A DNA stretch of 20,533 nt, from NCBI GenBank assembly GCA_011523115.1, contig WTHO01000159.1, positions 1 through 20,533 on the forward strand, read 5' to 3'. A program made the position numbers and the translations under genes. How positions within the stretch are numbered: the stretch's first letter is position 1; each line of letters starts with the position of its first letter. This document shows positions 7,810 to 16,768 of the stretch, piece after piece. The stretch is from Halieaceae bacterium (GTDB taxonomy: Bacteria; Pseudomonadota; Gammaproteobacteria; Pseudomonadales; Halieaceae). The notes below the pieces were generated by a model, which was not told the DNA's origin, did no database searches, and saw only the letters and a list, made by a program, of their open reading frames with translations.

Positions 7810-9425
7810 TGACCATTTCCCCGCCGCCCCTCCACGAAGCGCTGGTCCAATCGGCCTCAGCATTGAAGGTGCAGCGGGTAGAGCACCTGTTTGACACGAC
7901 CCCCGACCGCGCCACGCATTATCGCTGCCAGAGTGCAGGGGTCACGCTGGATTTCTCAAAGCACCTGTTGGACGACAATGCTAGGTCGACCCTGTTGGAG
8001 CTGGGACGCCTGCGAGCCCTGCCGGAGGCTTTCACCTCGCTCATCGGTGGCGACATGATCAATAGCTCCGAGCAGCGCCCCGCCCTGCACACTTTGCTTC
8101 GCGGGACCGCGAGGGAACGTCACCCCGAAAAATCGGCCGCCGTTGAGGAGACGCTAGCGCGCATGGCGTTGCTCGTAGAGCGGATTCACAGTGGAGAATC
8201 AATCGGTTTTACCGGCAAACGTTTCACCTCCGTGGTCAATCTGGGAATCGGCGGCTCGGATCTGGGCCCTCGATTGATTTGTGAAGCACTCAAAGACGAA
8301 GGAACGCCGCTCAGCGGCTATTTTGTGGCCAACATCGACCCAGATGACCTGGACCGAACGCTGGTTGGGCTGGATCCGGAGACCACGCTGTTTGTCATTT
8401 GCTCCAAATCCTTCACCACAGAAGAAACACTCTCCAACGCAAGACGGGCCACTGCCTGGCTGAAGGCTGCTGGGGCGCAGGAGGGCGCACTGGGACAACA
8501 CTTGATCGCAGTGACTACACAGGTCGCCGAGGCGGGTGAATGGCATATTCCCCCTGAGCGATGCTTCCCGCTATGGGACTGGGTGGGCGGTCGCTACTCG
8601 CTATGGTCTGCCGTTGGGATCAGTGTCGCCCTCGCACTGGGCTGGCAGACCTTCGAGAGGCTGCTGGAAGGCGCGCGAGTAATGGACACGCATACCGGTG
8701 AGGCACCCCTCCCCGAGAATTTGCCCATGGTCATGGCGCTACTCGAGCTCTGGCAGACCCATTATCTTGGCGCCAACACCCACGTTGTCCTGCCCTATGC
8801 CCAGAAACTGGCTCACTTACCTGACTTTCTGCAGCAGCTGACCATGGAGAGCAACGGCAAGCGCGTCTCACCCTCCGGGGAGCCACTTGAGTACGATACT
8901 GCGCCGGTGCTCTGGGGATCAGCAGGGACCATTGGCCAGCATTCCTATTACCAGTTACTGCATCAGGGAACCCGGTCGTTCAGCGCCGACATCATCCTGC
9001 CACTGCGCTCAGGCGAGGGTGATCGTCAGGCACGTTTAGCCCTCGCCGCTCATGCGCTGGCACAGAGTCGCGCGCTGATGGTTGGCCGTTCTCCCGAGGA
9101 GGCTCGCAGGCTTGGCGCCACGCGCGGGTTTGATGAGACGGCCAGCCAGCAATTTGAGCTACCGGGCAATCACAGTCACTCGCTGCTGTTGCTGGATGCC
9201 GTCTCCCCGGAGTGCCTCGGCGCGCTGGTTGCCGCGTATGAGCACAAAACCTATTTTTTGGCCGTGCTCCTGAACCTGAACCCCTTCGATCAGTGGGGGG
9301 TGGAACTTGGCAAGGAAATCGCCGGGCAGATGCGAGGATTACTCTCTGACGGGGAGGACAGCGTTGCGGTCGATCCCGCCACGCTCTCCGCGGCACAAGC
9401 GTGGCGGATGGCGAATGCTGACTGA
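7809..9425 (+). CDS. pgi: Glucose-6-phosphate isomerase
   Basis: Interconverts glucose 6-phosphate and fructose 6-phosphate. At 538 residues it is a full-length bacterial Pgi. Landmarks: NLGIGGSDLGPRL (144-156), the phosphate-binding CSKSFTTEETLSN (198-210), WDWVGGRYSLWSAVG (256-270), the catalytic Glu in TMESNGK (E347), the catalytic His in GQHSYYQLLHQG (H378), and the C-terminal VELGKEIA with the catalytic Lys (K502). It overlaps the ispB stop by one base, an unusual partner. Pgi supplies fructose 6-phosphate, the starting point for the GDP-mannose genes immediately downstream on the other strand, and also serves glycolysis or Entner-Doudoroff recycling. The 3' end converges with manB four bases away. 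Confidence 0.98.
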   Translation: MTISPPPLHEALVQSASALKVQRVEHLFDTTPDRATHYRCQSAGVTLDFSKHLLDDNARSTLLELGRLRALPEAFTSLIGGDMINSSEQRPALHTLLRGTARERHPEKSAAVEETLARMALLVERIHSGESIGFTGKRFTSVVNLGIGGSDLGPRLICEALKDEGTPLSGYFVANIDPDDLDRTLVGLDPETTLFVICSKSFTTEETLSNARRATAWLKAAGAQEGALGQHLIAVTTQVAEAGEWHIPPERCFPLWDWVGGRYSLWSAVGISVALALGWQTFERLLEGARVMDTHTGEAPLPENLPMVMALLELWQTHYLGANTHVVLPYAQKLAHLPDFLQQLTMESNGKRVSPSGEPLEYDTAPVLWGSAGTIGQHSYYQLLHQGTRSFSADIILPLRSGEGDRQARLALAAHALAQSRALMVGRSPEEARRLGATRGFDETASQQFELPGNHSHSLLLLDAVSPECLGALVAAYEHKTYFLAVLLNLNPFDQWGVELGKEIAGQMRGLLSDGEDSVAVDPATLSAAQAWRMANAD

Positions 9426-9433
9426 GGCCTCAG
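9422..9433. repeat. 12-bp perfect palindrome spanning both stop codons of pgi and manB
   Basis: CTGAGGCCTCAG is identical on both strands and contains the TGA of pgi (9423-9425) and, on the other strand, the TGA of manB (9432-9430). With no loop or T tract it is not an intrinsic terminator. It may be coincidence. Confidence 0.5.
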
Positions 9434-10782
9434 ACGTCGATCAACGCCAGTAGTTCCTGCGTCTTTTCAGTCATCAGCGCGTGATCTTCGCGGGCTTCAA
9501 CGTTCAGCCGCACCACGGGCTCGGTGTTCGACATTCGCAGGTTGAAACGCCACGCCGCAAACTCCATGCCCAGGCCATCAAGCTTCTCGACAGTCAGCGC
9601 GTTGGTCGCGTAGCGCTGCTCAACAGTGGCCAACAGCGCGGCAGGGTCGGCAACCTCTCGATTAATTTCTCCCGAGCAGGGAAAGGCGGCTTCGCGTGCC
9701 GCCACCAACTCACCGAGGGATTGGCCTGACTGAGACATCAGACCGGTAATCAACAACCAGGGGATCATGCCACTGTCGCAGTAAGCGAAGTCCCGAAAGT
9801 AGTGATGCGCAGACATCTCCCCACCGTATACCGCGTCAACCTCGCGCATCCGCTCCTTGATAAACGCGTGCCCGGTTTTACTGAGCACCGGCTCCCCTCC
9901 CCCCGAGCGAGTGATAGCCTGGGTATTCCAGGTCAGGCGCGGGTCATGAACGATGCGCTGCGGGCCCAGGCGCGACAGAAAGGCCTCGGCCAGCAGGCCG
10001 ACAATGTAGTAGCCCTCGATAAAGTGGCCGGCGCTGTCGAAGAAAAAGCAGCGATCGAAATCTCCATCCCACGCAATACCCAGATCTGCCTGCTCTGCCA
10101 CCACCCGCTCGGCAGTCGTCGCGCGATTCTCTACCAGTAGCGGATTTGGGACCCCGTTAGGGAAGTGTCCATCGGGCTCATGGTGCACCTTAATGAACTC
10201 AAAAGGGAGATGGGGTTCCAGTGCATCAACCACGCGGCCAGCCCCGCCGTTTCCCGCGGTACAGACGATTTTCAGCGGCGCAAGGGTGTCGACGTCGACA
10301 TAGGACAGCAGATGTTCGATGTACGCGTCCAGCGTCGAGACCGCAGTGAGATTGCCGCGAGAGGCCGCGGGCGTGAAGGCATTGCGCTCCGCCAACGAGC
10401 GAATCTCCAGAAGCCCCGAGTCGCCGGAGATTGGCTTTGACCCTTCCCTGACAAACTTCATCCCGTTGTAGTCCTTGGGATTATGGCTGGCTGTCACGGC
10501 TATGCCGCCGCCTACACCGAGATGTGCGGTGGCAAAATAAATCTCCTCGGTGCCGCAAAGGCCGATATCCAGCACCGACACACCCTGCTCACGCAAACCC
10601 TCAATAAGGGCTGCCTTGATGGATTCGCTGGTTAGCCGAATATCATGCCCCACCACCACCGAGCCGGGCTGGATCACCTCTGCGTAGGCACGCCCGATAC
10701 GACGGGCCACATCCTCATTCAATTGGTCCGGGATACGCCCGCGAACGTCGTAAGCCTTAAAGCAGTCGAGAGAATCGGTCAT
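9430..10782 (-). CDS. manB: Phosphomannomutase/phosphoglucomutase
   Basis: Alpha-D-phosphohexomutase that converts mannose 6-phosphate to mannose 1-phosphate; many homologues (CpsG, AlgC) also act on glucose phosphates. The 450-residue protein has [13 protein letters not shown] (10-22), the phosphoserine loop [18 protein letters not shown] with Ser99, the metal-binding DGDFD (239-243), the sugar-binding [10 protein letters not shown] (320-329) and the phosphate-binding RMSNTEP (416-422), covering all four domains. The frame extends upstream to 10851, inside galU, but the ATG at 10782 overlapping the galU stop (TGATG) gives the family N-terminus. Third gene of manC-galU-manB. It supplies mannose 1-phosphate for manC and possibly glucose 1-phosphate for galU. 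Which substrate dominates cannot be read from sequence. Confidence 0.95.
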   Translation of the reverse strand: MTDSLDCFKAYDVRGRIPDQLNEDVARRIGRAYAEVIQPGSVVVGHDIRLTSESIKAALIEGLREQGVSVLDIGLCGTEEIYFATAHLGVGGGIAVTASHNPKDYNGMKFVREGSKPISGDSGLLEIRSLAERNAFTPAASRGNLTAVSTLDAYIEHLLSYVDVDTLAPLKIVCTAGNGGAGRVVDALEPHLPFEFIKVHHEPDGHFPNGVPNPLLVENRATTAERVVAEQADLGIAWDGDFDRCFFFDSAGHFIEGYYIVGLLAEAFLSRLGPQRIVHDPRLTWNTQAITRSGGGEPVLSKTGHAFIKERMREVDAVYGGEMSAHHYFRDFAYCDSGMIPWLLITGLMSQSGQSLGELVAAREAAFPCSGEINREVADPAALLATVEQRYATNALTVEKLDGLGMEFAAWRFNLRMSNTEPVVRLNVEAREDHALMTEKTQELLALIDV

Positions 10783-11612
10783 CACGACTGACCGTAGTAA
10801 TGCTCGTAGACGTGCTGAGTAGCCTCGACGAAGCCCGGCACACTGCCGCAATCAAAGCGCAAACCATCGAATTGATAGGCCAGCACCCGGCCTTCACTGG
10901 CCTGCACCTGCAAAGCATCCGTCAGTTGCACCTCGCCATTGCGACCGGGCGGCGTGCTGCGAATGATGTCAAAAATGTCTGGCGTCAAAATATAGCGTCC
11001 GATCACCGCAAGGTTGGACGGCGCCTCGTCCTGTGGTGGTTTTTCCACCATCTCGGTAACGCGGGTGAGCCCGGTCCGCTCGGCAGTACCCGCAATCACG
11101 CCATATTTGTCGATTTCCTGCATGGGTACTTCTTGCACCGCGACAATGGAACATTCGAACTCTCGATAGAGCGCTGCCATTTGGGACAGCACGCCGGGGC
11201 CATCCCGGTTTAAACAAAGGTCGTCGGACAACACCACGCCAAAGGGTTGAGCACCAATCAGCGGCTCACCGGTCAAAATAGCGTGGCCGAGCCCCAACAT
11301 CTCTCGCTGGCGCACCATGGTGAAGACGCCGCGATCGATGACGTCGCGGATGCCCTCGAGATACTGCTCCTTTGAGGAACCCGATATCTGGTGCTCCAAC
11401 TCGTAACTGATATCAAAGTGATCGGCAATGGCGCGTTTACCGCGACCGGTGACCAACGCGCAGTTCGTCATCCCGGCCTCGATGGCCTCTTCAACGCCGT
11501 ACTGCACCAGCGGTTTGTTCACCACAGGAAGCATCTCCTTCGGCATGCTTTTGGTGGCTGGCAAGAACCGCGTGCCGTAGCCCGCGACGGGGAACAGACA
11601 TTTACCAATCAT
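10782..11612 (-). CDS. galU: UTP-glucose-1-phosphate uridylyltransferase
   Basis: Makes UDP-glucose from UTP and glucose 1-phosphate for envelope glycans. The 276-residue nucleotidyltransferase has [20 protein letters not shown] (7-26), which holds the nucleotide loop and catalytic Lys/Arg region, the metal-binding LSDD (128-131), EMVEKP (187-192), GEVQLTDAL (226-234) and FDCGS (253-257). Length and motifs match GalU rather than the dTDP-glucose enzyme RmlA. Its ATG overlaps the manC stop by four bases (ATGA), with a GAGGA Shine-Dalgarno in the end of manC. Its own stop overlaps the manB start. Confidence 0.97.
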   Translation of the reverse strand: MIGKCLFPVAGYGTRFLPATKSMPKEMLPVVNKPLVQYGVEEAIEAGMTNCALVTGRGKRAIADHFDISYELEHQISGSSKEQYLEGIRDVIDRGVFTMVRQREMLGLGHAILTGEPLIGAQPFGVVLSDDLCLNRDGPGVLSQMAALYREFECSIVAVQEVPMQEIDKYGVIAGTAERTGLTRVTEMVEKPPQDEAPSNLAVIGRYILTPDIFDIIRSTPPGRNGEVQLTDALQVQASEGRVLAYQFDGLRFDCGSVPGFVEATQHVYEHYYGQS

Positions 11613-13024
11613 GCAGAGCTTTCCTCTCGGCCATAGACGTCGTCAAACCGAACAATGTCATCCTCTCCTAGATACGAACCAGACTGCACTTCGATCACTT
11701 CGAGTGGCGTCTCTCCCCGGTTCGCAAGCCGATGCTTCATGCCGATCGGTATATACGTCGATTCGTCGGGCCCCAAAGTCAATTGCTCGTCACCTCGGAT
11801 GATGTCGGCTTGCCCCGACACCACAACCCAGTGCTCGGCGCGATGATGGTGCAGTTGCAGAGAGAGTGTTTGGCCCGGGGTGACCGTCAGGCGCTTGACT
11901 TGAAATTGCTCACCCACCACCAATGACTCGTAACTGCCCCATGGCCGGTAAACCCGCTGATGAACCGTCGCTTCGGATCGGTCAGCGTCGGACAACCTCT
12001 CGACCACCTTTTTAATGTCTTGCATGTGTTCTGTGGCGCCCACCATCACGGCATCAGCGGTCTCGACCACGACCAGATTATCGACGCCAATCGCTGCCAC
12101 CAGCCGGTTCTCACTCCGCACATAGCTATTGCGAGCGTTTTGCAGGAGGACGTCGCCCTCCGTCACATTCCCGTTAGCATCGCCTGCCCCGATCTCCCAC
12201 AGCGCAGGCCAGGCCCCGACATCGCTCCAACCGCAGTCCAGTTTGACCACGCCGCCCTCTGACGTGTGCTCCATGACTGCGTAGTCAATGCTGTCAGACG
12301 GTGATGTCAGGAAAGCCTCTGCATCAGGGCGGATAAAATCGAGATCATGCTCAGCCTTATCCATCGCCGCTTCGCAAGCGCTGAGCATCTCGGGCTGGTG
12401 ACTCGCCAGTTCGGCAAGATAGCGATCAGCACGGAAGAGAAACATGCCGCTGTTCCACAGATAATGTCCGGCCGCAACGTATTGCTCTGCGGTAGCCGTA
12501 TCCGGCTTTTCGACGAATTCGGCCAACTCGTAAAGGCTCTCTGACAAAGCCGCACCGCAGCGCACGTAGCCATAACCCGTTTCGGGCCGGGTAGGCACAA
12601 CACCGAAGGTCATAAGTTTCCCTTGACGCGCGGGCGCCACCGCCGACGCAACAGCGGCGCGGAAACCGACTGGATCCACTACATGATGATCGGCGGGAAG
12701 CACCAGTAGCAACGCTTCTGGATTTTGTCTGGCTTGCAAGGCCGCGAGAGCAATAGCCGGGGCCGTGTTGCGACCTGCGGGCTCCAAAATAATGGTGGCC
12801 TCGCCGACCGTCTCCTCGCGGAGTTGCTCCGCGACCATAAACCGGTGCTCTGCGTTACAGACAACCGTCGTCGGGCCGCAGTCGAGGCCGCGCAAGCGCC
12901 GCTGCGTCTCCTGCAACATGGAGCCCTCCCCCCCGAGAGGCAAAAATTGCTTGGGTCGCGCGGCTCTGGAGACAGGCCACAATCGGCTACCGACACCACC
13001 GGATAACAGGACGGGGATTAACAT
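11609..13024 (-). CDS. manC: Mannose-1-phosphate guanylyltransferase / mannose-6-phosphate isomerase (bifunctional)
   Basis: Type II bifunctional enzyme. The N-terminal domain makes GDP-mannose from mannose 1-phosphate and GTP; the C-terminal cupin isomerises fructose 6-phosphate to mannose 6-phosphate. In the 471-residue protein the transferase shows LSGGVGSRLWPVSR (7-20), LPADHHV (109-115), FVEKPD (170-175), WNSGMFLF (190-197) and DCGWSDVGAW (263-272). The cupin shows RPWGSYE (360-366) and LQLHHHRAEHWVVVSG (389-404). The open frame reaches 13132, but ATG 13024 gives the usual LIPVLLSGG start. No convincing Shine-Dalgarno precedes it. First gene of the manC-galU-manB operon, with a possible promoter at 13056-13084. 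No glycosyltransferases are adjacent, so the polymer served is unknown. Confidence 0.95.
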   Translation of the reverse strand: MLIPVLLSGGVGSRLWPVSRAARPKQFLPLGGEGSMLQETQRRLRGLDCGPTTVVCNAEHRFMVAEQLREETVGEATIILEPAGRNTAPAIALAALQARQNPEALLLVLPADHHVVDPVGFRAAVASAVAPARQGKLMTFGVVPTRPETGYGYVRCGAALSESLYELAEFVEKPDTATAEQYVAAGHYLWNSGMFLFRADRYLAELASHQPEMLSACEAAMDKAEHDLDFIRPDAEAFLTSPSDSIDYAVMEHTSEGGVVKLDCGWSDVGAWPALWEIGAGDANGNVTEGDVLLQNARNSYVRSENRLVAAIGVDNLVVVETADAVMVGATEHMQDIKKVVERLSDADRSEATVHQRVYRPWGSYESLVVGEQFQVKRLTVTPGQTLSLQLHHHRAEHWVVVSGQADIIRGDEQLTLGPDESTYIPIGMKHRLANRGETPLEVIEVQSGSYLGEDDIVRFDDVYGREESSA

Positions 13025-13055
13025 GAGGACACGGGAATCGCTATCAGAGCCGCGG

Positions 13056-13084
13056 ATACTACTGGAACCACTGTACGGAGTCAC
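13056..13084 (-). promoter_or_regulatory. Possible sigma70 promoter for manC-galU-manB
   Basis: On the minus strand GTGACT (13084-13079) and TAGTAT (13061-13056) are separated by 17 bases, each matching the consensus at four positions. The leader before the ATG at 13024 would be about 25 bases. Weak match. Confidence 0.33.
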
Positions 13085-13208
13085 TTGCGCCTGACAGCCC
13101 CTCCCGGACGCGGCACAACGTGACCGACGCACAGGGTGCCAGACGAGGCGAATCGGGGCACTTTATCTTCACTGATCCGGGTATCTGGAACACACCCCAC
13201 CCTTCCAC

Positions 13209-13214
13209 TACAAT
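13209..13214 (+). promoter_or_regulatory. Possible -10 element of the fabA-fabB promoter
   Basis: TACAAT lies about 70 bases before the fabA ATG. No good -35 is found at the normal distance. No FadR- or FabR-like operator was recognised by eye in the 260-base gap to manC. Confidence 0.25.
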
Positions 13215-13284
13215 TCACCCCCCAACCCGTGGGTCGTGGCCGTGACTCCCCCAGCCAACCCCTAACGTCTTTCTGGAACCCGAG

Positions 13285-13818
13285 ATGACCGAACACACCG
13301 CCTTTGTGCCGCAATCACAGTACGACAAAGCCGAGCTGGTCGCTTGCGGTATGGGCGAGCTCTTCGGCTCGGGCAACGCGCAATTGCCGGTAGACAAAAT
13401 GTTGATGGTCGATCGGATTACGCACATCAGCTCAGATGGTGGTCAATCCGGCAAGGGCGAGTTGATCGCCGAGCTCGATATTCACCCCGACCTGTGGTTT
13501 TTCGACTGTCATTTCCCTGGGGACCCCGTCATGCCGGGATGCTTGGGACTTGATGCCATGTGGCAACTAGTCGGATTTTTTCTGGGCTGGAGAGGCAACC
13601 CGGGGCGTGGTCGGGCGTTGGGCTCGGGCGAGGTGAAATTCACAGGGCAAATTCTGCCCAATCACTCCCTGGTGCGATACCACATTCAGATGAAACGGGT
13701 TATCGAACGCAAACTGGTCATGGGTATCGCCGACGGTTCGGTATCGGTTGACGGCGACGTGATTTACACCGCGTCGGACCTTCGTGTCGGGCTTTTTCAA
13801 AATACGGGGTCAATGTGA
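13285..13818 (+). CDS. fabA: 3-hydroxydecanoyl-ACP dehydratase/isomerase
   Basis: Dehydrates 3-hydroxyacyl-ACP and isomerises trans-2- to cis-3-decenoyl-ACP, the branch point for unsaturated fatty acids in the oxygen-independent pathway. The 177-residue hot-dog-fold protein carries the active site [21 protein letters not shown] (73-93 region), with catalytic His76 and Asp90, preceded by [12 protein letters not shown] (34-45). GSGEVKF (113-119) lies downstream. The ATG at 13285 is preceded by GGA eight bases upstream and gives normal family length. Its stop overlaps the fabB ATG (TGATG). The fabA-fabB pair is the standard arrangement in many gammaproteobacteria. Confidence 0.98.
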   Translation: MTEHTAFVPQSQYDKAELVACGMGELFGSGNAQLPVDKMLMVDRITHISSDGGQSGKGELIAELDIHPDLWFFDCHFPGDPVMPGCLGLDAMWQLVGFFLGWRGNPGRGRALGSGEVKFTGQILPNHSLVRYHIQMKRVIERKLVMGIADGSVSVDGDVIYTASDLRVGLFQNTGSM

Positions 13819-15038
13819 TGGTAGAACGTGTGGTTGTCACCGGCCTTGGCATCATCTCCTGCCTGGGTAACGACGCCGAGAGCGTCAGGGACGCGCTGTT
13901 CAATGGCGCATCAGGCATCTCGCTGCGCCAGGATCACATCGATGCGGGAATGCGTTCTCACATCGCTGGCACACCCAACATAGACCTGTCAGAGCACATC
14001 GACCGCAAACAGTGGCGCTTCATGGGTGATGCCGCCGGGTACGCGTATCTGAGCTTGCAGCAGGCCATTGCGCAGGCAGGGCTCACTGAGGAGCAGGTCT
14101 CTCACCCCCGCACAGGTATCGTGGCGGGGTCCGGTGGTGCCTCTTCAGCCAATCAAGTCGAGGCGGCAGACATTCTTCGTGATCGCGGTATTCGTCGTGT
14201 CGGGCCCTATCGCGTCACGCAGACTATGGGCAGCACCGTCTCTGCATGTCTGGCGACACCCTTTCAGATCAAGGGGGTCAACTATTCGATGTCATCTGCA
14301 TGCTCAACCAGCGCACACTGCATTGGCCATGCGATGGAACTCATTCAACTCGGTAAGCAAGACGTGATGTTTGCAGGGGGCGGCGAAGAACTTCACTGGA
14401 CGATGAGTGCACTGTTCGATGCCATGGGTGCGCTCTCCAGCCAGTACAACGACACACCCGAGCGAGCCTCGAGAGCCTACGATGCCGACAGAGACGGATT
14501 CGTCATCGCCGGCGGTGGCGGGATGTTGGTGCTGGAGTCACTCTCACACGCTCAGGCCCGAGGCGCCACCGTGCTCGCCGAATTGGTGGGCTATGGGGCC
14601 ACCTCCGACGGGTATGACATGGTCGCACCCTCAGGTGAAGGCGCAGTGCGTTGCATGCAACAAGCCATGTCCGGGCTCGACGGAAACATCGACTACATCA
14701 ATGCCCATGGCACCAGCACACCGGCGGGCGATATTCAGGAGCTCAACGCGCTGAAAACCGTATTTGGCGACAGCGCACCGGTCATTGGATCCACCAAATC
14801 GCTGTCTGGGCACTCTCTGGGTGCTGCAGGCGTGCAAGAGGCGATCTACTCACTCTTGATGATGGCCTCAGACTTTATTGCCGCCTCGGCCAACATCGAA
14901 ACGCTTGATGCGGGTGCAGAGGGTATGCCGATTGCGCGACAGCGGATCGATAATGCAGGACTGGAGCAGGTAATGTCGAACAGCTTTGGCTTCGGCGGCA
15001 CGAATGCCACGCTGATATTTCGCCGGTTCAGCGGCTAG
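13818..15038 (+). CDS. fabB: Beta-ketoacyl-ACP synthase I
   Basis: Elongating ketoacyl-ACP synthase, needed to extend the cis-unsaturated acyl chains made by FabA. The 406-residue thiolase-fold protein has the Cys-His-His triad: C162 in [11 protein letters not shown]297 in [11 protein letters not shown] and H332 in [12 protein letters not shown], with the Gly-rich SFGFGGTNA (389-397) near the end. Spacing matches E. coli FabB (163/298/333). The pairing with fabA supports FabB over FabF. ATG 13818, overlapping the fabA stop, has GGGG eight bases upstream. The preceding in-frame GTG at 13815 would add one residue. The gene ends on a CTAG shared with the stop of convergent moeA. Confidence 0.97.
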   Translation: MVERVVVTGLGIISCLGNDAESVRDALFNGASGISLRQDHIDAGMRSHIAGTPNIDLSEHIDRKQWRFMGDAAGYAYLSLQQAIAQAGLTEEQVSHPRTGIVAGSGGASSANQVEAADILRDRGIRRVGPYRVTQTMGSTVSACLATPFQIKGVNYSMSSACSTSAHCIGHAMELIQLGKQDVMFAGGGEELHWTMSALFDAMGALSSQYNDTPERASRAYDADRDGFVIAGGGGMLVLESLSHAQARGATVLAELVGYGATSDGYDMVAPSGEGAVRCMQQAMSGLDGNIDYINAHGTSTPAGDIQELNALKTVFGDSAPVIGSTKSLSGHSLGAAGVQEAIYSLLMMASDFIAASANIETLDAGAEGMPIARQRIDNAGLEQVMSNSFGFGGTNATLIFRRFSG

Positions 15039-16255
15039 TGTGCCTGCCCGAAGGCGGGCGATAGCAGCGCCCAGAGCGGTATCACCTCAACCCAATCACC
15101 CTCCTTAACAGTGGTATCTGGGGGGATGACCGCGACGGCGTCGGCCTCGCTCACACTACTCAGCACGCCCGAGCTCTGACTCCCCGTCAGTGAGGCTCGC
15201 ATCGCGGTGCCCGACCCGGAGAGCCGCACGCGAAGAAACTCCTCACGGCCCCCCGGTCTCGGCATCTGAAAATCGGCCTGCACCGGGAATCGCGGCAATG
15301 GCTCGGCGCTACCCCCCTGGCGTCGAATCAACCATGGCTTGGCCACCAATGCGAAGGTGATCCACGCTGAAACCGGGTTGCCGGGTAAACCGAAAATGGG
15401 CGTTCCCGCCACATCGCCAAAGGCCAGAGGCTTGCCCGGTTTAATCGCCAGCTTCCAGAGAGACAGTGTGCCCCTGAGCTCGATCTGACCACGGACATGA
15501 TCTTCTTCACCGACCGACACGCCACCGGCTGTAATCACGCAGTCAGACGTCGCGGCAGCACGCTCAAGCGCCTCGCCGATGAGTTCCGGTTCGTCAGGGT
15601 AATTACCCAGATCTGTTACCGACATGCCCAGAGCACGCACTTGTGCCGCCAGGCTGAATCGGTTGCTGTTAAAAATCTCTCCCGGCTCAAGGCCATCGCT
15701 CCCCGGCTCACGCAACTCATCGCCCGTGGTCAGCATGGCAACGCGCAGTGGCCGGTACACCTCAATCTCATTGATACCCACTGATGCCAACAAGCCGATG
15801 TCCTGGGGCTGCAGGCAACGGCCCGTCGCAATGAGTTGATCGCCAGCCTGAATATCACTGCCGCGGCGACGGATATGCTGACCCTCGCGGGCAGCAGGCA
15901 GGCGGACGCTCTCTGACAGCGGTTCAGCATCCTCCTGCAAAATCACGGCGTCTGCACCCGCGGGAATTTCGGCACCGGTAAAGATGCGAGCAGCCGTGCC
16001 GGGCGCCAGCGAGACGGGAGCTTGGCCCGCCGGAATCCGCTGCGATACAACAAGGTCGCCGGGTACGTCCTGAGCCCGCACCGCATAACCATCCATCGCG
16101 CTGTTATCCGCGGGGGGAACAGCCATGGAGGACCGCACGGCCTCTGCGGCATAGCGGCCTGACGCGTCTGCCAGAGTGACGGTCTCGGTATCGGGCGATG
16201 ACTGAATTGTCGCGAGGATCTGAGGCAGTGCCTGAGACAACGGTGTTAATGCCAT
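15035..16255 (-). CDS. moeA: Molybdopterin molybdenumtransferase
   Basis: Inserts molybdate into adenylylated molybdopterin, the last common step of molybdenum cofactor synthesis. The 406-residue protein contains [13 protein letters not shown] (47-59), [14 protein letters not shown] (91-104), the MoCF-domain TTGDEL (176-181), [14 protein letters not shown] (241-254), KPGKPLAFG (272-280) and GLPGNPVSA (289-297), then the C-terminal beta-barrel domain. The ATG lies three bases after the moaB stop, with GAGG ten bases upstream. It is the last gene of the MFS-ssb-SDR-moaB-moeA run and converges with fabB over a 4-base overlap. Other cofactor genes (moaA, moaC, moaE) are not in the window. Confidence 0.97.
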   Translation of the reverse strand: MALTPLSQALPQILATIQSSPDTETVTLADASGRYAAEAVRSSMAVPPADNSAMDGYAVRAQDVPGDLVVSQRIPAGQAPVSLAPGTAARIFTGAEIPAGADAVILQEDAEPLSESVRLPAAREGQHIRRRGSDIQAGDQLIATGRCLQPQDIGLLASVGINEIEVYRPLRVAMLTTGDELREPGSDGLEPGEIFNSNRFSLAAQVRALGMSVTDLGNYPDEPELIGEALERAAATSDCVITAGGVSVGEEDHVRGQIELRGTLSLWKLAIKPGKPLAFGDVAGTPIFGLPGNPVSAWITFALVAKPWLIRRQGGSAEPLPRFPVQADFQMPRPGGREEFLRVRLSGSGTAMRASLTGSQSSGVLSSVSEADAVAVIPPDTTVKEGDWVEVIPLWALLSPAFGQAH

Positions 16256-16258
16256 GAG

Positions 16259-16756
16259 CTAGTGACCTCGCAACACCCCGACGAAGTTGCAGGGTTTGTG
16301 CTCACTGTCTAGCTGGTCTCGGATAAGGCCTTCCCAAGCGGTTCGGCAGGCGCCCGTTGACCCGGGCACGCAAAAGATCACGGTGCCATTGGCGAGGCCC
16401 GCCAGAGCACGGGATTGGACCGTAGACGAACCAATCTCGGCAAAGCTTAGCGCGCGAAAACTTTCTCCAAAGCCGTCGATCATCTTATCGAAGAGTGGCG
16501 CCAATGCCTCAGGCGTTGAGTCACGCCCCGAGAAACCCGTGCCCCCTGTTGTCAAAACCACCTCGACATCAGGGTCGGCAATCCAAGCCGACACCACCGC
16601 TCGCAATTGGTAGATATCGTCAATCACTATGCGGCGATCCGTGACCTCATGGCCCGCCGCCAGCAAAGCCTCCTCGAGGAAAGCGCCCGAGGTATCCGTA
16701 TCGGGTGTTCGGGTGTCACTGACGGTCAATACCGCCGTCTTCAGAGCTACACTCAA
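16259..16756 (-). CDS. moaB: Molybdenum cofactor biosynthesis protein B
   Basis: MoaB/Mog-fold protein, thought to adenylylate molybdopterin or otherwise assist MoeA. The 165-residue form matches E. coli MoaB length. It carries TVSDTRTPDTDTSG (11-24), TTGGTGFSGRDSTPEAL (69-85) and PGSTGACRTAWEGLI (131-145). The start is taken as TTG at 16756, because GAGGG lies seven bases upstream and the product then begins just before the conserved KTAVLTVSD. The frame is open to an ATG at 16819, but that would overlap the upstream gene by 53 bases and add a non-conserved peptide. The TTG lies ten bases after the preceding stop. Confidence 0.93.
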   Translation of the reverse strand: MSVALKTAVLTVSDTRTPDTDTSGAFLEEALLAAGHEVTDRRIVIDDIYQLRAVVSAWIADPDVEVVLTTGGTGFSGRDSTPEALAPLFDKMIDGFGESFRALSFAEIGSSTVQSRALAGLANGTVIFCVPGSTGACRTAWEGLIRDQLDSEHKPCNFVGVLRGH

Positions 16757-16763
16757 TTGCAGA

Positions 16764-16768
16764 CCCTC
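16764..16768 (-). promoter_or_regulatory. moaB: Shine-Dalgarno GAGGG deciding the TTG start of moaB
   Basis: GAGGG on the minus strand, seven bases before the TTG at 16756. It overlaps the stop codon of the upstream SDR-fold gene, suggesting translational coupling. Confidence 0.6.

Noticed and set aside
13025..13132. 36-residue N-terminal extension of manC
   Set aside because: It is low-complexity, crosses the predicted promoter, and precedes the conserved LIPVLLSGG start.
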